Below are positions 1 to 7,714 of a stretch of DNA of 23,494 bases, in pieces. Positions within the stretch are counted from its first letter, which is position 1; every line of letters starts with the position of its first letter. The notes under the pieces were generated by a model. It made no database searches. It was not told the DNA's origin and saw nothing but the letters and a program-made list of their open reading frames with translations. Origin of the DNA: Lentisphaeria bacterium (lineage in GTDB: Bacteria > Verrucomicrobiota > Lentisphaeria > Oligosphaerales > Lenti-02); the NCBI GenBank assembly GCA_023145395.1, contig JAGLDW010000948.1, forward strand, positions 1 to 23,494, written 5' to 3'. Position numbers and translations under genes: made by a program.

Positions 1-2
1 AT

Positions 3-743
3 CTCGGCAACCTCAACTACTGCTTCATCACCGCCCGGGAACACTACAGCCAGACAGCCTGCCTGAAAATCGTGGTCGATCTGCTCGCATCCCTGAGTGT
101 GCACGCCCGCATATGCGACCGCTTCAGCATCTGGAACAGGGACAAGAAGATTGCCGGTTCCGCCTTCATGCTGCGCGGACGAACCACCATGGTGCATGGA
201 TGCCTGCTTGTGGACAGCGATCTGGGTACCCTCCGCCGGGCGTTGCGGACTCCGCAACAAGGAATCGAGAGCGGGGCGGTCGCCTCGGTCCCCTCCCCCG
301 TCACGCGCCTAGTTGACTTGCAGCCCGGTCTCGCCGCAGTCACCGTGCGCGACGCGCTGCACCGACACATCGTCGAACTCGCCCCGGGATCATCCTGGCA
401 GCATACATCCGCCGCCGATTGGCAAGCTCCTCAATTCAAGCAGGCCGTCGAACTGCGAACGGCCTGGGACTGGGTATTCGGAAAGACACCCGGCTTCACG
501 CAGCGTGTGCCATTGGAGAACGGCAGCGAGATGAATCTGCAGGTTTCCAAGGGCAGGATCCAGCAGGCAAGTATGATACAGAACGGGAAGAGAACCGGCC
601 TCGCGCTACCGCCAGGCACACGATATTGCCGCAACGCCATGCAAGACACCTTGACACGAACGCAGTTCACACGCTTCCCTTCCTGCCTGCAGGCACTCCT
701 TTCCAACATCCCCGACGTCTCACCCATGGCTCCACCTCGCTAG
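3..743 (+). CDS. lplA: Lipoate-protein ligase A, C-terminal 246 residues (5' end outside window)
   Basis: The reading frame is open from the window edge and ends at TAG 741-743, so roughly the first 80-90 residues of a usual ~330-residue ligase are missing. LplA activates lipoate with ATP and attaches it to a lysine of 2-oxoacid dehydrogenase E2 subunits or glycine cleavage H protein, in the cytoplasm. Family marks are visible: LGNLNYCF at the start of the fragment, then NRDKKIAGSAFMLRGR followed by a VHGCLLVDSDL segment, corresponding to the R-x-D-x-x-KI-SGSA core of biotin/lipoate ligases. A C-terminal accessory domain follows (WVFGKTPGFTQ). GTG at 72 is only an internal codon, not the start. 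The gene is convergent with the AraC-type regulator, 14 bp away. The family is clear; whether it acts on free lipoate or octanoate cannot be told here. Confidence 0.88.
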   Translation, partial: LGNLNYCFITAREHYSQTACLKIVVDLLASLSVHARICDRFSIWNRDKKIAGSAFMLRGRTTMVHGCLLVDSDLGTLRRALRTPQQGIESGAVASVPSPVTRLVDLQPGLAAVTVRDALHRHIVELAPGSSWQHTSAADWQAPQFKQAVELRTAWDWVFGKTPGFTQRVPLENGSEMNLQVSKGRIQQASMIQNGKRTGLALPPGTRYCRNAMQDTLTRTQFTRFPSCLQALLSNIPDVSPMAPPR

Positions 744-757
744 CCCACCCCGTGCCT

Positions 758-2062
758 TCACGTCCCTTGGGAGAGGCGGCGGTAGCGGCCGGGAGAGAGA
801 CCGAAGACCTCTTTGAAGCGGCGAGACAGGTGGCTCTGGTCATGGAATCCGCAGCGGACCGCGATGGTGGCTATCGGCGTGTCGCTATCGGCCAGTTCGT
901 TGCGGGCTTGATGCAGGCGAATGTCAAGAAGATGAGCGTGGAGTGGACGGCCCGTCTCTTTTCGCAGCGCCTGCTTGATCGCCGAACCGCTTGCACCGAC
1001 CTCCAAGGCGGTGACCGCCAGAGTCGCCTTGCGCCAGTAGTTGGCTTCGAGCCAGGCCACAGTGCGCTGTGCCAGAGTCTGGCCAGCGACCGTCTCGCCC
1101 ACAAGCCCAGCCAAATACCGTTCCACCTGCTTGGAGGTCCAGTAACAAAGGTCCTCCAACTCGTGGATTTCCTCCAACTCGCGAAAATCCCGAAAATGTG
1201 TGGACACGGCCTGCTGCAGGGGAGTGCCTCCCACCAAGATCGACTCGCGGGCAAGGAAGGCGAGAAGCAAGTGGACATGTGCCTTGATCCGGTCCGTGTC
1301 GAGCGATGTCGACAGCATCACACGACTAAAAAAATCGTCCAGCAGGATCATGGTTCGTTTGCCATCTCGATCACGAAAGGCGTGTTGGAAGGCGGCGAAA
1401 AGAGAGAAGTACTCCTCTGGCAGTGCGGCAGTGCTGCTGGACGCTTGAATCAGTTCGCCAATCCGGCGTTGCTGCAAATACCTCGCATGCCGTTCCTGCA
1501 TCCGATCCACATCGTTCAGCCCGACCCAGCACAGTGCCTCCGAGACAAAGGACGCGGCGCCCCGTACTGCGGCCGAGGACAATTCACGCACACACTCGAC
1601 CATCGAGGGAAGTGCCCCCCCCCCCCGATTGCCAAGTCGCTTGACAGCCTCCCCAGCGAAAGACGAACTGTCCTCACGCTCCCCCGTGTAGAAAAAACCA
1701 CCCAGCTCGATAGCACCTTCAAGCTTGCCGCTTGGCGCAACCGGCAAGACCACAGTGTTCAACCCGGCCCAGCAACGAAAGTAGTAGGGCTCGCCAGTCT
1801 GGAACGCCTGGTGGGCACCACCAAGAATGGCCTGACGGCAGTGGACCGCTGTCCCCTCCTCCACCAGACAACGGCGGCAGAATGCACAAAAGCCATTGGT
1901 CATTTCTGGGAAATCACTCGAATTGACGGAAATGAATGCCGCACCTGTCTCCACGTGGGTGCGGCACTGGTTTAGAAGGCGCCCAACTCGCTGTTGCTGC
2001 TTGGATGTAAGCACAAGGAGATCCCCTTTCGACCGAATACTCAGCCTTGTCCGATTATACAT
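758..2062 (-). CDS. AraC-family transcriptional regulator with PocR ligand-binding domain
   Basis: A 434-residue protein. The frame is open further upstream, but the ATG at 2062 is preferred because the upstream part lies inside the TcdA gene and reads as low-complexity shadow. Residues ~25-165 resemble a PocR sensory domain: NSSDFPEMTNGFCAFCRRC carries Cys59, Cys62 and Cys65, followed by Cys75 and the FRCWAGL block with Cys97. The last ~100 residues are a double helix-turn-helix of HTH_18 type, ending GFHDQSHLSRRFKEVFGLSPGRYRR. PocR domains bind small carbon compounds (the namesake regulates propanediol use), so this is probably a catabolic activator; its target is unknown. A run of 12 G (coding strand; C at 1615-1626) encodes part of residues 146-150 and is a potential slippage site. 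It is last in a leftward gene string, 56 bp after TcdA. Confidence 0.85.
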   Translation of the reverse strand: MYNRTRLSIRSKGDLLVLTSKQQQRVGRLLNQCRTHVETGAAFISVNSSDFPEMTNGFCAFCRRCLVEEGTAVHCRQAILGGAHQAFQTGEPYYFRCWAGLNTVVLPVAPSGKLEGAIELGGFFYTGEREDSSSFAGEAVKRLGNRGGGALPSMVECVRELSSAAVRGAASFVSEALCWVGLNDVDRMQERHARYLQQRRIGELIQASSSTAALPEEYFSLFAAFQHAFRDRDGKRTMILLDDFFSRVMLSTSLDTDRIKAHVHLLLAFLARESILVGGTPLQQAVSTHFRDFRELEEIHELEDLCYWTSKQVERYLAGLVGETVAGQTLAQRTVAWLEANYWRKATLAVTALEVGASGSAIKQALRKETGRPLHAHLLDIRLHQARNELADSDTPIATIAVRCGFHDQSHLSRRFKEVFGLSPGRYRRLSQGT

Positions 2063-2118
2063 CGGCAAGGACCATTTGTGCAACGAAGGGAGTGCAGGAA
2101 AAACTTTTCTTGCCGGGC
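2063..2118 (-). promoter_or_regulatory. Inverted and direct repeats upstream of the AraC/PocR gene
   Basis: The 56-bp gap holds a perfect 7-bp inverted repeat, CGGCAAG at 2063-2069 and CTTGCCG at 2109-2115, and two direct GTGCA repeats in between (around 2078 and 2091, + strand). Direct repeats next to an AraC-family gene could be autoregulatory operator half-sites. The arms would also pair in the transcript and put the start codon next to a stem. No convincing -35/-10 pair was seen, so this is suggestive only. Confidence 0.3.
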
Positions 2119-2904
2119 CTAAAGGGTGTGCTCCGCCTCGCCTCGACGGCTGAAGGACAGATCGCCCAGCAGATTCCGGATCACAACAGACGCGCAGTGC
2201 AATCCGAAGAGAGACGGCATGTAGGAGATTGTCCCTTGCGGACGCTTGTCTCCAGCCTCCTCCGCCACCTCCGCCTGGAACGCTCCATCCGCGAGGCGAA
2301 TCGGCAACTCCTCGGAATAGACGGCGGCAATCCTCCCGCAAATCCCGAGACGGCGCAAACGTTTGCGCACGACACGTGCCAAAGGGCATTTCCGGGAGTG
2401 CTCGATGTCCGTGATGCGAATCTCTCCGGGTAGAAGCTTATTGGCTGCCCCCATGGCGGAAACAACCGGGATCTTTCGATGCGCACACTCTGCGAGAAGC
2501 GCAATCTTCGCATCCGTGTCGTCAATGGCGTCCACCACGTGGTCCGGCACAGGTTCCAGGTAGGTTGCGACCGTCTCCACCGTCACCTTGCGCCGCTCCG
2601 CGACCACTTCCGCATCGGGGTTGATGTCGCGAATGCGCGACGCCACCACCTCAACCTTCGCGCGGCCCAAGGTGGAATGCAGGGCGTGGAGTTGGCGGTT
2701 GATGTTGCTCGGGTTCACCGTGTCGAAATCAACCAACCGGAAATGGCCGACCGCGGCACGGGCCAGTGCCTCCACAGCGGCGGATCCGACTCCTCCAACA
2801 CCGCAGACAAGAACCCGGGCGGAACGGAGGCGATCCATGCCGTCATCGCCGACGAGCAAACGCTCCCGGGAAAAGGCAGCGGGATGTGCGTTTTGCGGTT
2901 CCAT
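2119..2904 (-). CDS. tcdA: tRNA threonylcarbamoyladenosine dehydratase (ThiF/E1-like)
   Basis: A 261-residue ThiF/MoeB/HesA-fold enzyme, close in length to E. coli TcdA (CsdL/YgdL, 268 aa). TcdA uses ATP to dehydrate t6A at tRNA position 37 into the cyclic ct6A form. Visible motifs: a Rossmann ATP loop VCGVGGVGSAAVEALAR near residue 32, the acidic VDFDTVNPSNINRQ block, VDAIDDTDAK, and the typical TcdA ending region GTISYMPSLFGLHCAS. The paired zinc-binding CxxC motifs of MoeB/ThiF are not seen, which favours TcdA. The ATG at 2904 has CGGAG about 8 nt upstream. The upstream KS-like gene ends 30 bp before it, so co-transcription is likely. Confidence 0.88.
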   Translation of the reverse strand: MEPQNAHPAAFSRERLLVGDDGMDRLRSARVLVCGVGGVGSAAVEALARAAVGHFRLVDFDTVNPSNINRQLHALHSTLGRAKVEVVASRIRDINPDAEVVAERRKVTVETVATYLEPVPDHVVDAIDDTDAKIALLAECAHRKIPVVSAMGAANKLLPGEIRITDIEHSRKCPLARVVRKRLRRLGICGRIAAVYSEELPIRLADGAFQAEVAEEAGDKRPQGTISYMPSLFGLHCASVVIRNLLGDLSFSRRGEAEHTL

Positions 2905-2928
2905 GCATTCACTCCGTATGTCCGAAGT

Positions 2929-2944
2929 GGCGCTCTACAGCGCC
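2929..2944 (-). other. Short perfect hairpin around the stop codon of the KS-like gene
   Basis: GGCGCT-CTAC-AGCGCC is a 6-bp perfect stem with a 4-nt loop. The TAG stop of the KS-like gene (2937-2935) lies in the loop. The hairpin ends 24 nt before the TcdA start codon. There is no U tract, so it is not a canonical terminator; it could attenuate, protect an mRNA 3' end, or be chance. Confidence 0.4.
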
Positions 2945-3642
2945 CGAAGAACTCGGAGCATGGCTTCCACTGCCCCTAGTTCCTGGCTGGGCGCGTCCAT
3001 TTCCCAGAGCTGGTCACGCGTGAATGAGAGAGCACCGCCCGAGCCGAGTGTCAGCCAGGCAACAACGGCACCGTTCATCACGGCGACAGAATCGGGAAGT
3101 ACCTCCCCCGATGCGGACTCATACGCACCCACCAGCATGTTGTCGGCCGAGCCATCCTGGAAGCGCGACAGGGCGAAATCCAGCGCCTCCCGCACGTCCT
3201 GCCGACCGTACAAAACCTGATGTGGACCGCCAAAATCGAATTCGATGGCGGCCAGATTTCCCGCCGTGTTCGCGTAGCCATGCGGAAAAATCAACGGGCT
3301 GGCAAAGCGAGATCCCTTGCGCACAAGCTGCTCGTGGAACCTGCTTGCCGATAGCGTAGCGCCAAACCGCGTCACGGTGCAGATCCCGGACCTCGTCCCA
3401 CCGGCGCACCCGTGGTCCGCCAGTGCCAGCGAAGAAGCGGCCAATACAAAGGAACTGGAGGGATCAAGATACCCCTTCACCGAACTCAGGTAGGGTTTGG
3501 CGTTGAAGGAAGCCAGCGTTTCGTTGCCACCCTCGCTCCACTCGAGCAACTGTGAGCCAACCAGCGCCGCAGTGCCCGAATCGGCACCGGCCTGAGTCAC
3601 CCAGCCCACACCAGCCAGTATTGCTGCCGTTCCATCCGACAT
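2935..3642 (-). CDS. Beta-ketoacyl-synthase-like protein lacking catalytic Cys
   Basis: A 235-residue protein resembling the N-terminal half of the thiolase/KAS fold. It starts with an IxGxGxVTxxG-like strand (ILAGVGWVTQAGADSG) and contains SPLIFPHGYANTAGNLAAIEF, matching the KAS segment before the nucleophile. Then comes an ALDFALSRFQDGSADNMLVGA block, matching the helix and strand after the active-site Cys. Where KAS enzymes carry A-C-x-(T/S)-G, this protein reads LYGRQ, so the nucleophile is absent, and the C-terminal domain with the two catalytic histidines is missing. It is therefore probably non-catalytic, like chain-length factors or the KS-like proteins of aryl-polyene-type loci, and might pair with a KAS encoded elsewhere. 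The ATG at 3642 has GGAG 7 nt upstream. Family assignment is from pattern, not alignment. Confidence 0.6.
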   Translation of the reverse strand: MSDGTAAILAGVGWVTQAGADSGTAALVGSQLLEWSEGGNETLASFNAKPYLSSVKGYLDPSSSFVLAASSLALADHGCAGGTRSGICTVTRFGATLSASRFHEQLVRKGSRFASPLIFPHGYANTAGNLAAIEFDFGGPHQVLYGRQDVREALDFALSRFQDGSADNMLVGAYESASGEVLPDSVAVMNGAVVAWLTLGSGGALSFTRDQLWEMDAPSQELGAVEAMLRVLRAL

Positions 3643-3693
3643 TGCATGCTCCAGAAACTTGTGCGTTGCACCACCCGAAACAGTGAGGGACTT

Positions 3694-4845
3694 CTACGGG
3701 GCGGGAACTGCCGCTGCCGGCGCCGCACCGCCCATGCCGGGAATGGCGCCGCCCTTCTGCATGTCCTGCAGCACTTCCACGTCAGCGTAGGTCAGCGGTG
3801 CCTTGATGGCCACCTGCGTCCCATCGGCCACGCACTTCAGCGCGTTCATGAGGGGAAGTGGTTTCCCCCCTGCCGCCTGCATAAGCCCCATCCGGACCAT
3901 GCCGAGCGCCATCACATCGACAATCCCCTGCACTTGCTGGGCCTGCGTGGAGTTCTCGAACCCCAGGCGGATCTGGCAGTCAAGCATCTTTTTCGCAAAT
4001 ACTTGCATGGCCACACCTCTGATCCCAGCCATGCCGCGGATACCAATGGCCATGGGCTGCTGTTTCTGCTCGGCGCCGACAGCTCGCTCGACAATCCAGT
4101 CGCGCATACCTTGGGTCGGAACGAAAGCCAGACGGAACTGGGCCGCCTCCGGCACGAAAGCCAGCGTCTTTTTCATGGCTATGCTCATCGGTGCGAACTT
4201 CCCCGCCAGCAGACGGTCCACTGCCGCTTTCACCTGCACTTCGTTGCCGATGTAGAGAACACGGCCACCGCCGACTAGTGCCAGAAACATCTGCAACGAC
4301 TCCTGCCCGGCGGTCTCGGCCACCTGTTCGATAGCCAGGATCTTGACCCCCTCGTAATCCAGTTCGGCGACGCGTGCCTCTTTGCCCTCTCTAGTGGCGG
4401 CATTGCCGAAGGCCGTGAGAATTTTCTTGCTGTCCAGCACTTTTCTCGACTCAAAAGCCACCATGCCATTGATGGTGTCCAACTTCAGGTTCCGAGGCCC
4501 TCCGGCAGTCTTCATGCCAGCAATCACCATGGATGCCGTGAAGCGAAGAGCATCCTCCTCCACCAAACCACAGTCCGTCCACAGTTGCTTCACCTTCTTC
4601 TGCATCTCAAGCACGCCGGCTTGCTGATTCTCTTCTCCCTTTTCCTTCAGCGGCTCGAGTTCCTTCGAGATCGGGGCCAGACGCATTTTCTCCATGTCCA
4701 CTGTCAGGAACAGATCCGCCGCTGGGACAAGTGCAGCGTTGAACGCCTTTCCGACCTCCGCGTCCACGGTCTGCGCAGACAGAGTCCCTATCCTCAGAAA
4801 CACAACCAGAATCACTGACAAAAGTCGGTTCGTGCGATGAAACAT
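3694..4845 (-). CDS. Exported protein of unknown function
   Basis: A 383-residue protein that I do not recognise. The ATG at 4845 is chosen over an upstream start at 4890 because it has an AAGGAAAAGG-type ribosome site about 10 nt upstream and opens a clean signal peptide: MFHRTNR, hydrophobic LLSVILVVFL, then a likely cleavage near LSAQT. The mature part is mixed alpha/beta without cysteine-rich or obvious catalytic motifs. It has segments such as DLFLTVDMEKMRLAP, FTASMVIAGMK and LVGGGRVLYIGNEVQVKAA, and ends in a Gly/Ala/Pro-rich tail. The style resembles periplasmic DUF3352-like substrate-free proteins of PVC bacteria, but I cannot name a family. It is first of a leftward string with the KS-like, TcdA and AraC-type genes (51-bp gap to the next). 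Confidence 0.7.
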   Translation of the reverse strand: MFHRTNRLLSVILVVFLRIGTLSAQTVDAEVGKAFNAALVPAADLFLTVDMEKMRLAPISKELEPLKEKGEENQQAGVLEMQKKVKQLWTDCGLVEEDALRFTASMVIAGMKTAGGPRNLKLDTINGMVAFESRKVLDSKKILTAFGNAATREGKEARVAELDYEGVKILAIEQVAETAGQESLQMFLALVGGGRVLYIGNEVQVKAAVDRLLAGKFAPMSIAMKKTLAFVPEAAQFRLAFVPTQGMRDWIVERAVGAEQKQQPMAIGIRGMAGIRGVAMQVFAKKMLDCQIRLGFENSTQAQQVQGIVDVMALGMVRMGLMQAAGGKPLPLMNALKCVADGTQVAIKAPLTYADVEVLQDMQKGGAIPGMGGAAPAAAVPAP

Positions 4846-5083
4846 GACAGACAACCTTTTCCTTTGATTCGACAAACAGAGTATCAACAACCGACTGAAA
4901 ACCTACTTGAGGGCGGCCCAAAAGCAAACGAAGTCAGGAAAACAAAACGTTCTCTTCCACATCTCGGCGATGGTTCGGAACGATGGAAGTTCGAGCCCAA
5001 CACGATACATTCGACACAGCGACCATATGGGGGATTCCATTCCCCCCCCATGATGGCGCCCTCTGAACAGAACGGACACCGAT
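4846..5083. promoter_or_regulatory. Divergent intergenic region
   Basis: This 238-bp gap between divergent genes is the longest in the window and should hold promoters for both. I saw no convincing sigma70 pair. Notable structures are TTGAT (4864-4868) with ATCAA (4883-4887), a small inverted repeat close to the leftward ribosome site, and ATGGGGGA (5027-5034) facing TCCCCCCCCAT (5041-5051). The latter would form a hairpin with a C8 run about 33 bp before the rightward start codon. Confidence 0.4.
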
Positions 5084-6541
5084 ATGGAACGCCTGCAACC
5101 CGCAATCCTCTCATTGGCACTGATCCTTGTCGGCGCGGCAAGCATCCGCTGGTGGACCACGGCGCAGCCCGGCGTGGTCGTCTCCCTGCGCGAACCCACG
5201 GAGTCGGACGGCACTGCACCCGGACAGAAACCGCTTGCACCCACCGAACACTGCAACCGCCTGGTGACGGGATTCCGATCCGGAACAGGCACGCCCGCAG
5301 ACTCGACGAGCCGCTGGCCAAGATTCCGTGGGGAACTCGGCACGGGTGTCGCTGCCGCTCCGGTCGAACTTTTCGACGAATGGCCAGCGGGAGGCCCCGA
5401 ACGCGCATGGGAGATCGATCTCGGCGAGGGGCACGCGGGTGCAGCGGTGTTCGATGGATCCATCTACATTCTGGATTACGACGAGGAGCTGCGCGCCGAC
5501 TCGCTGCGTTGTCTCTCGCTAGTGGACGGCGCGGAGATCTGGCGACGTTGGTACGAGGTCCGCATCAAACGCAACCATGGTGTTTCGCGCACGGTGCCCG
5601 CCGTTACCAAAGATTTTGTGGTGACCATCGGGCCCAAATGCCACGTCATGTGCGTCAAAAGAGAGAACGGAGACTATGTATGGGGCATCGACCTCGTCCG
5701 CGAACATGGCTCGACGGTACCGCTCTGGTACACAGCGCAATGCCCACTCATCGACAATGGAGCGGTCGTTCTCGCACCTGCGGGGAGAATGCTCCTCATG
5801 GCTGTGGATTGCGCAACAGGAGAAATACTCTGGGAAACACCCAATCCAGATGGATGGACCATGTCACACTCCTCGATCGTGTCCATGCAGTTCGCGGGCA
5901 GAAAGGCCTACGTCTATTCCGCGATTGGCGGAATTGTGGCAGTAGCTGCCGAGGAACCTGACAGGGGGAAGATTCTCTGGAAGACGAATGCCTGGTTGCA
6001 CAACGTCGTCGCCCCAAGTCCGGTGCAACTCTCCGAGACTCGGATTTTCGTGACCAGCGGACATGGCGCGGGCAGCATGCTCCTGAGCCTCGTCAGCGGA
6101 ACCGATGGCGCCTTCACGCTGTCGAATGCACGGGAGATTGACAAGACTGTGATCGCCTGCGAACAACAAACCCCCATCTGGCACGGCAACAGACTCTATG
6201 CGGTCCTGCCCAAGGACGCGGGCTCCAAACGCGAGCAACTTGTATGCTTTGATGGAGCACTGAAGGAAATCTGGGCCAGTGGAAAAGACCACCGCTTCGG
6301 CCTTGGTCCGTACATCGCCTGCGGAGACCGAATGTTCGTGCTCGGAGACCGAGGTGTTCTGGCGTTGCTCGACCTATCTGGGCGGCAGTACCGTGAGCTG
6401 GCCAGAGCGCAGGTGTTGAATGGGCGCGATGCCTGGGCGCCACTCGCACTTGCAGACGGATGGCTCCTGGCGAGAGACTCGAAAAAAATGGTCTGCCTCC
6501 GAGTGGGCAAAAAGAGAACGGAGCAAGAGGATGGCTGGTAG
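5084..6541 (+). CDS. Membrane-anchored PQQ-like beta-propeller protein
   Basis: A 485-residue protein. The N-terminus is a hydrophobic signal/anchor (residues ~7-22, ILSLALILVGAASI), followed by a polar linker and, from about residue 80, a propeller of the PQQ/BamB-like type. WPRFRGELGTG is the usual opening motif. Later blades show the A-G-x-I-L-W signature (ATGEILWETPNPDG and DRGKILWKTNAW), and strands like IYILDYDEELRADSLRCLSLVDGAEIWRR. There is no evidence that it binds PQQ or is an enzyme; such propellers often scaffold. It overlaps the next propeller gene by 11 bp and is first of a tightly coupled four-gene unit ending in a ferredoxin, so it is probably part of an extracytoplasmic redox complex. 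Only a weak ribosome site precedes ATG 5084. Confidence 0.8.
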   Translation: MERLQPAILSLALILVGAASIRWWTTAQPGVVVSLREPTESDGTAPGQKPLAPTEHCNRLVTGFRSGTGTPADSTSRWPRFRGELGTGVAAAPVELFDEWPAGGPERAWEIDLGEGHAGAAVFDGSIYILDYDEELRADSLRCLSLVDGAEIWRRWYEVRIKRNHGVSRTVPAVTKDFVVTIGPKCHVMCVKRENGDYVWGIDLVREHGSTVPLWYTAQCPLIDNGAVVLAPAGRMLLMAVDCATGEILWETPNPDGWTMSHSSIVSMQFAGRKAYVYSAIGGIVAVAAEEPDRGKILWKTNAWLHNVVAPSPVQLSETRIFVTSGHGAGSMLLSLVSGTDGAFTLSNAREIDKTVIACEQQTPIWHGNRLYAVLPKDAGSKREQLVCFDGALKEIWASGKDHRFGLGPYIACGDRMFVLGDRGVLALLDLSGRQYRELARAQVLNGRDAWAPLALADGWLLARDSKKMVCLRVGKKRTEQEDGW

Positions 6542-7517
6542 CAACAACAAGAAACTACTGGAAGGCATTGTGCTCGCGCTCCTTGTCGTCGCTCTCCTTG
6601 GCGGCGCATTCTTCGTCGGTGGAAACAGACTGACCCAGACAGAAGGAGCAGCGAAGACGCCACTCGGCACACGAGAGGTGGGCGAAGCGCTTGTGCGCTT
6701 TTCCGAAGGGGCTCCCATCGTCCCTAAGGCAACGCGCATGAGGGGCCTGGCCGCGTCTCCGGACGGCACTGTCTATCTGAGCGCAGATTTCACCGTGATC
6801 GAGCTCAGTCCCGACGGTACCGAGAGAATGCGCCATGCGCTCGATTCCGCCGCGCGCTGCCTGGCTGTTGGAGCGGACAAGCGTCTCTACCTAGGGTGTG
6901 GAGACCATGTGGAAGTGATCGAGCCGAGGGGGGAGTCAAAAAGTACAGCCTGGGAATCTCTGGGCGAACGGGCCTTCATCACTGCAATCGCGGTTGGCGC
7001 CAACCGCGTCTTCATTGCAGATGCGGGCAACCGCACGCTGTGGGTCCGCGACCTGGAGGGGCAGGTTATCCGTGATCTGGGCGGCACGCCCGGGTCGGAT
7101 GCACCCAGAGTGCCCGGGACCTACTACGACGTCGCATACAGCCCAGTTGACAACTGCTTTTGGGTCACCGATGCGGGACAGCATGGTGTGATCCGCTATT
7201 CTCCAGATGGGAAGATCCTCGGACGCTGGGGGAAAGCATCGGAAAAAATCGAGGACTTCTCGGGATGCTGCAATCCCACCCAGATCGCCGTGATGCCGGA
7301 CGGCAAACTTGTCACGGTGGAGAAGAAACCCGATCTGGTCAAGTTGCACACCAGCGATGGGACCCTCGATTGCGTGGTTGCGCCCCCAAAGGCCTTCATC
7401 CGGAAAACCTTTGTCCCTGATGTTGTCGCTGACGTGAATGGGCGCGTCATCGTTCTGGACCCCAAGCGCAAGCAACTCCGCGTCTTCGTGCGGAAACAAG
7501 GGAAAGGCACTCGGTGA
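6531..7517 (+). CDS. Membrane-anchored NHL-repeat beta-propeller protein with GCCNP motif
   Basis: A 328-residue protein. ATG 6531 is chosen because it overlaps the preceding stop, follows AAGAGG closely, and opens a canonical anchor (SNNKKLLEG then hydrophobic IVLALLVVALLGGAFFVG, residues 13-30). NHL-type blades follow: GLAASPDGTVYLSADF, ITAIAVGANRVFIADAGNRTLWV, DVAYSPVDNCFWVTDAGQHGVIRYSPDGKI, IAVMPDGKLVTVEKKPDLV. A vicinal cysteine pair in FSGCCNPTQIAV (Cys246-Cys247) sits at the start of a blade. Cys residues also occur at 110, 123, 209 and 281, which is many for a propeller outside the cytoplasm, so a redox or metal role is possible. The stop overlaps the GTG of the next gene (GTGA), indicating translational coupling. 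Confidence 0.82.
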   Translation: MAGSNNKKLLEGIVLALLVVALLGGAFFVGGNRLTQTEGAAKTPLGTREVGEALVRFSEGAPIVPKATRMRGLAASPDGTVYLSADFTVIELSPDGTERMRHALDSAARCLAVGADKRLYLGCGDHVEVIEPRGESKSTAWESLGERAFITAIAVGANRVFIADAGNRTLWVRDLEGQVIRDLGGTPGSDAPRVPGTYYDVAYSPVDNCFWVTDAGQHGVIRYSPDGKILGRWGKASEKIEDFSGCCNPTQIAVMPDGKLVTVEKKPDLVKLHTSDGTLDCVVAPPKAFIRKTFVPDVVADVNGRVIVLDPKRKQLRVFVRKQGKGTR

Positions 7518-7714
7518 AAGCGACGCGGAAAACTCGAAGAGACTTCATCCGAGGCGGTCTGCGAGCCGCTGCGGCGGCGGCGCTCTGCGGGGTGGGCATT
7601 CTCTCCCGAAGCGGGACGGGGGAAACACGCTGCGACAGATCCAGGTGCGATACGTGCAGACTCCGCAAACGCTGCACGCTCCCGCGTGGCAAGGACAAGC
7701 GTTATGCCGACTGA
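7514..7714 (+). CDS. 66-residue Tat-signal micro-protein with C-x4-C-x2-C-x5-C motif
   Basis: Starts at GTG 7514, overlapping the NHL gene stop by 4 bp, and overlaps the ferredoxin gene by 11 bp, so it is embedded in the operon. The N-terminus is a twin-arginine signal: KTRRDFIRGG, then Ala-rich hydrophobic AAAAAALCGVGIL (residues 18-30). The mature part is only ~30 residues, very basic, with Cys40, Cys45, Cys48 and Cys54. Four clustered cysteines in a folded-before-export (Tat) substrate suggest a metal or Fe-S site. Tat export fits cofactor loading in the cytoplasm. I do not recognise a family. The overlaps on both sides argue that it is real despite its size. It could alternatively be a truncated Tat ferredoxin fragment, but the coding context looks intact. 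Confidence 0.72.
   Translation: MKATRKTRRDFIRGGLRAAAAAALCGVGILSRSGTGETRCDRSRCDTCRLRKRCTLPRGKDKRYAD

Noticed and set aside
419..1975. 518-codon open frame on the + strand
   Set aside because: It lies antisense to the PocR/AraC regulator and overlaps the end of lplA. Its translation is low-complexity and matches no family, while the opposite strand has clear PocR and HTH motifs.
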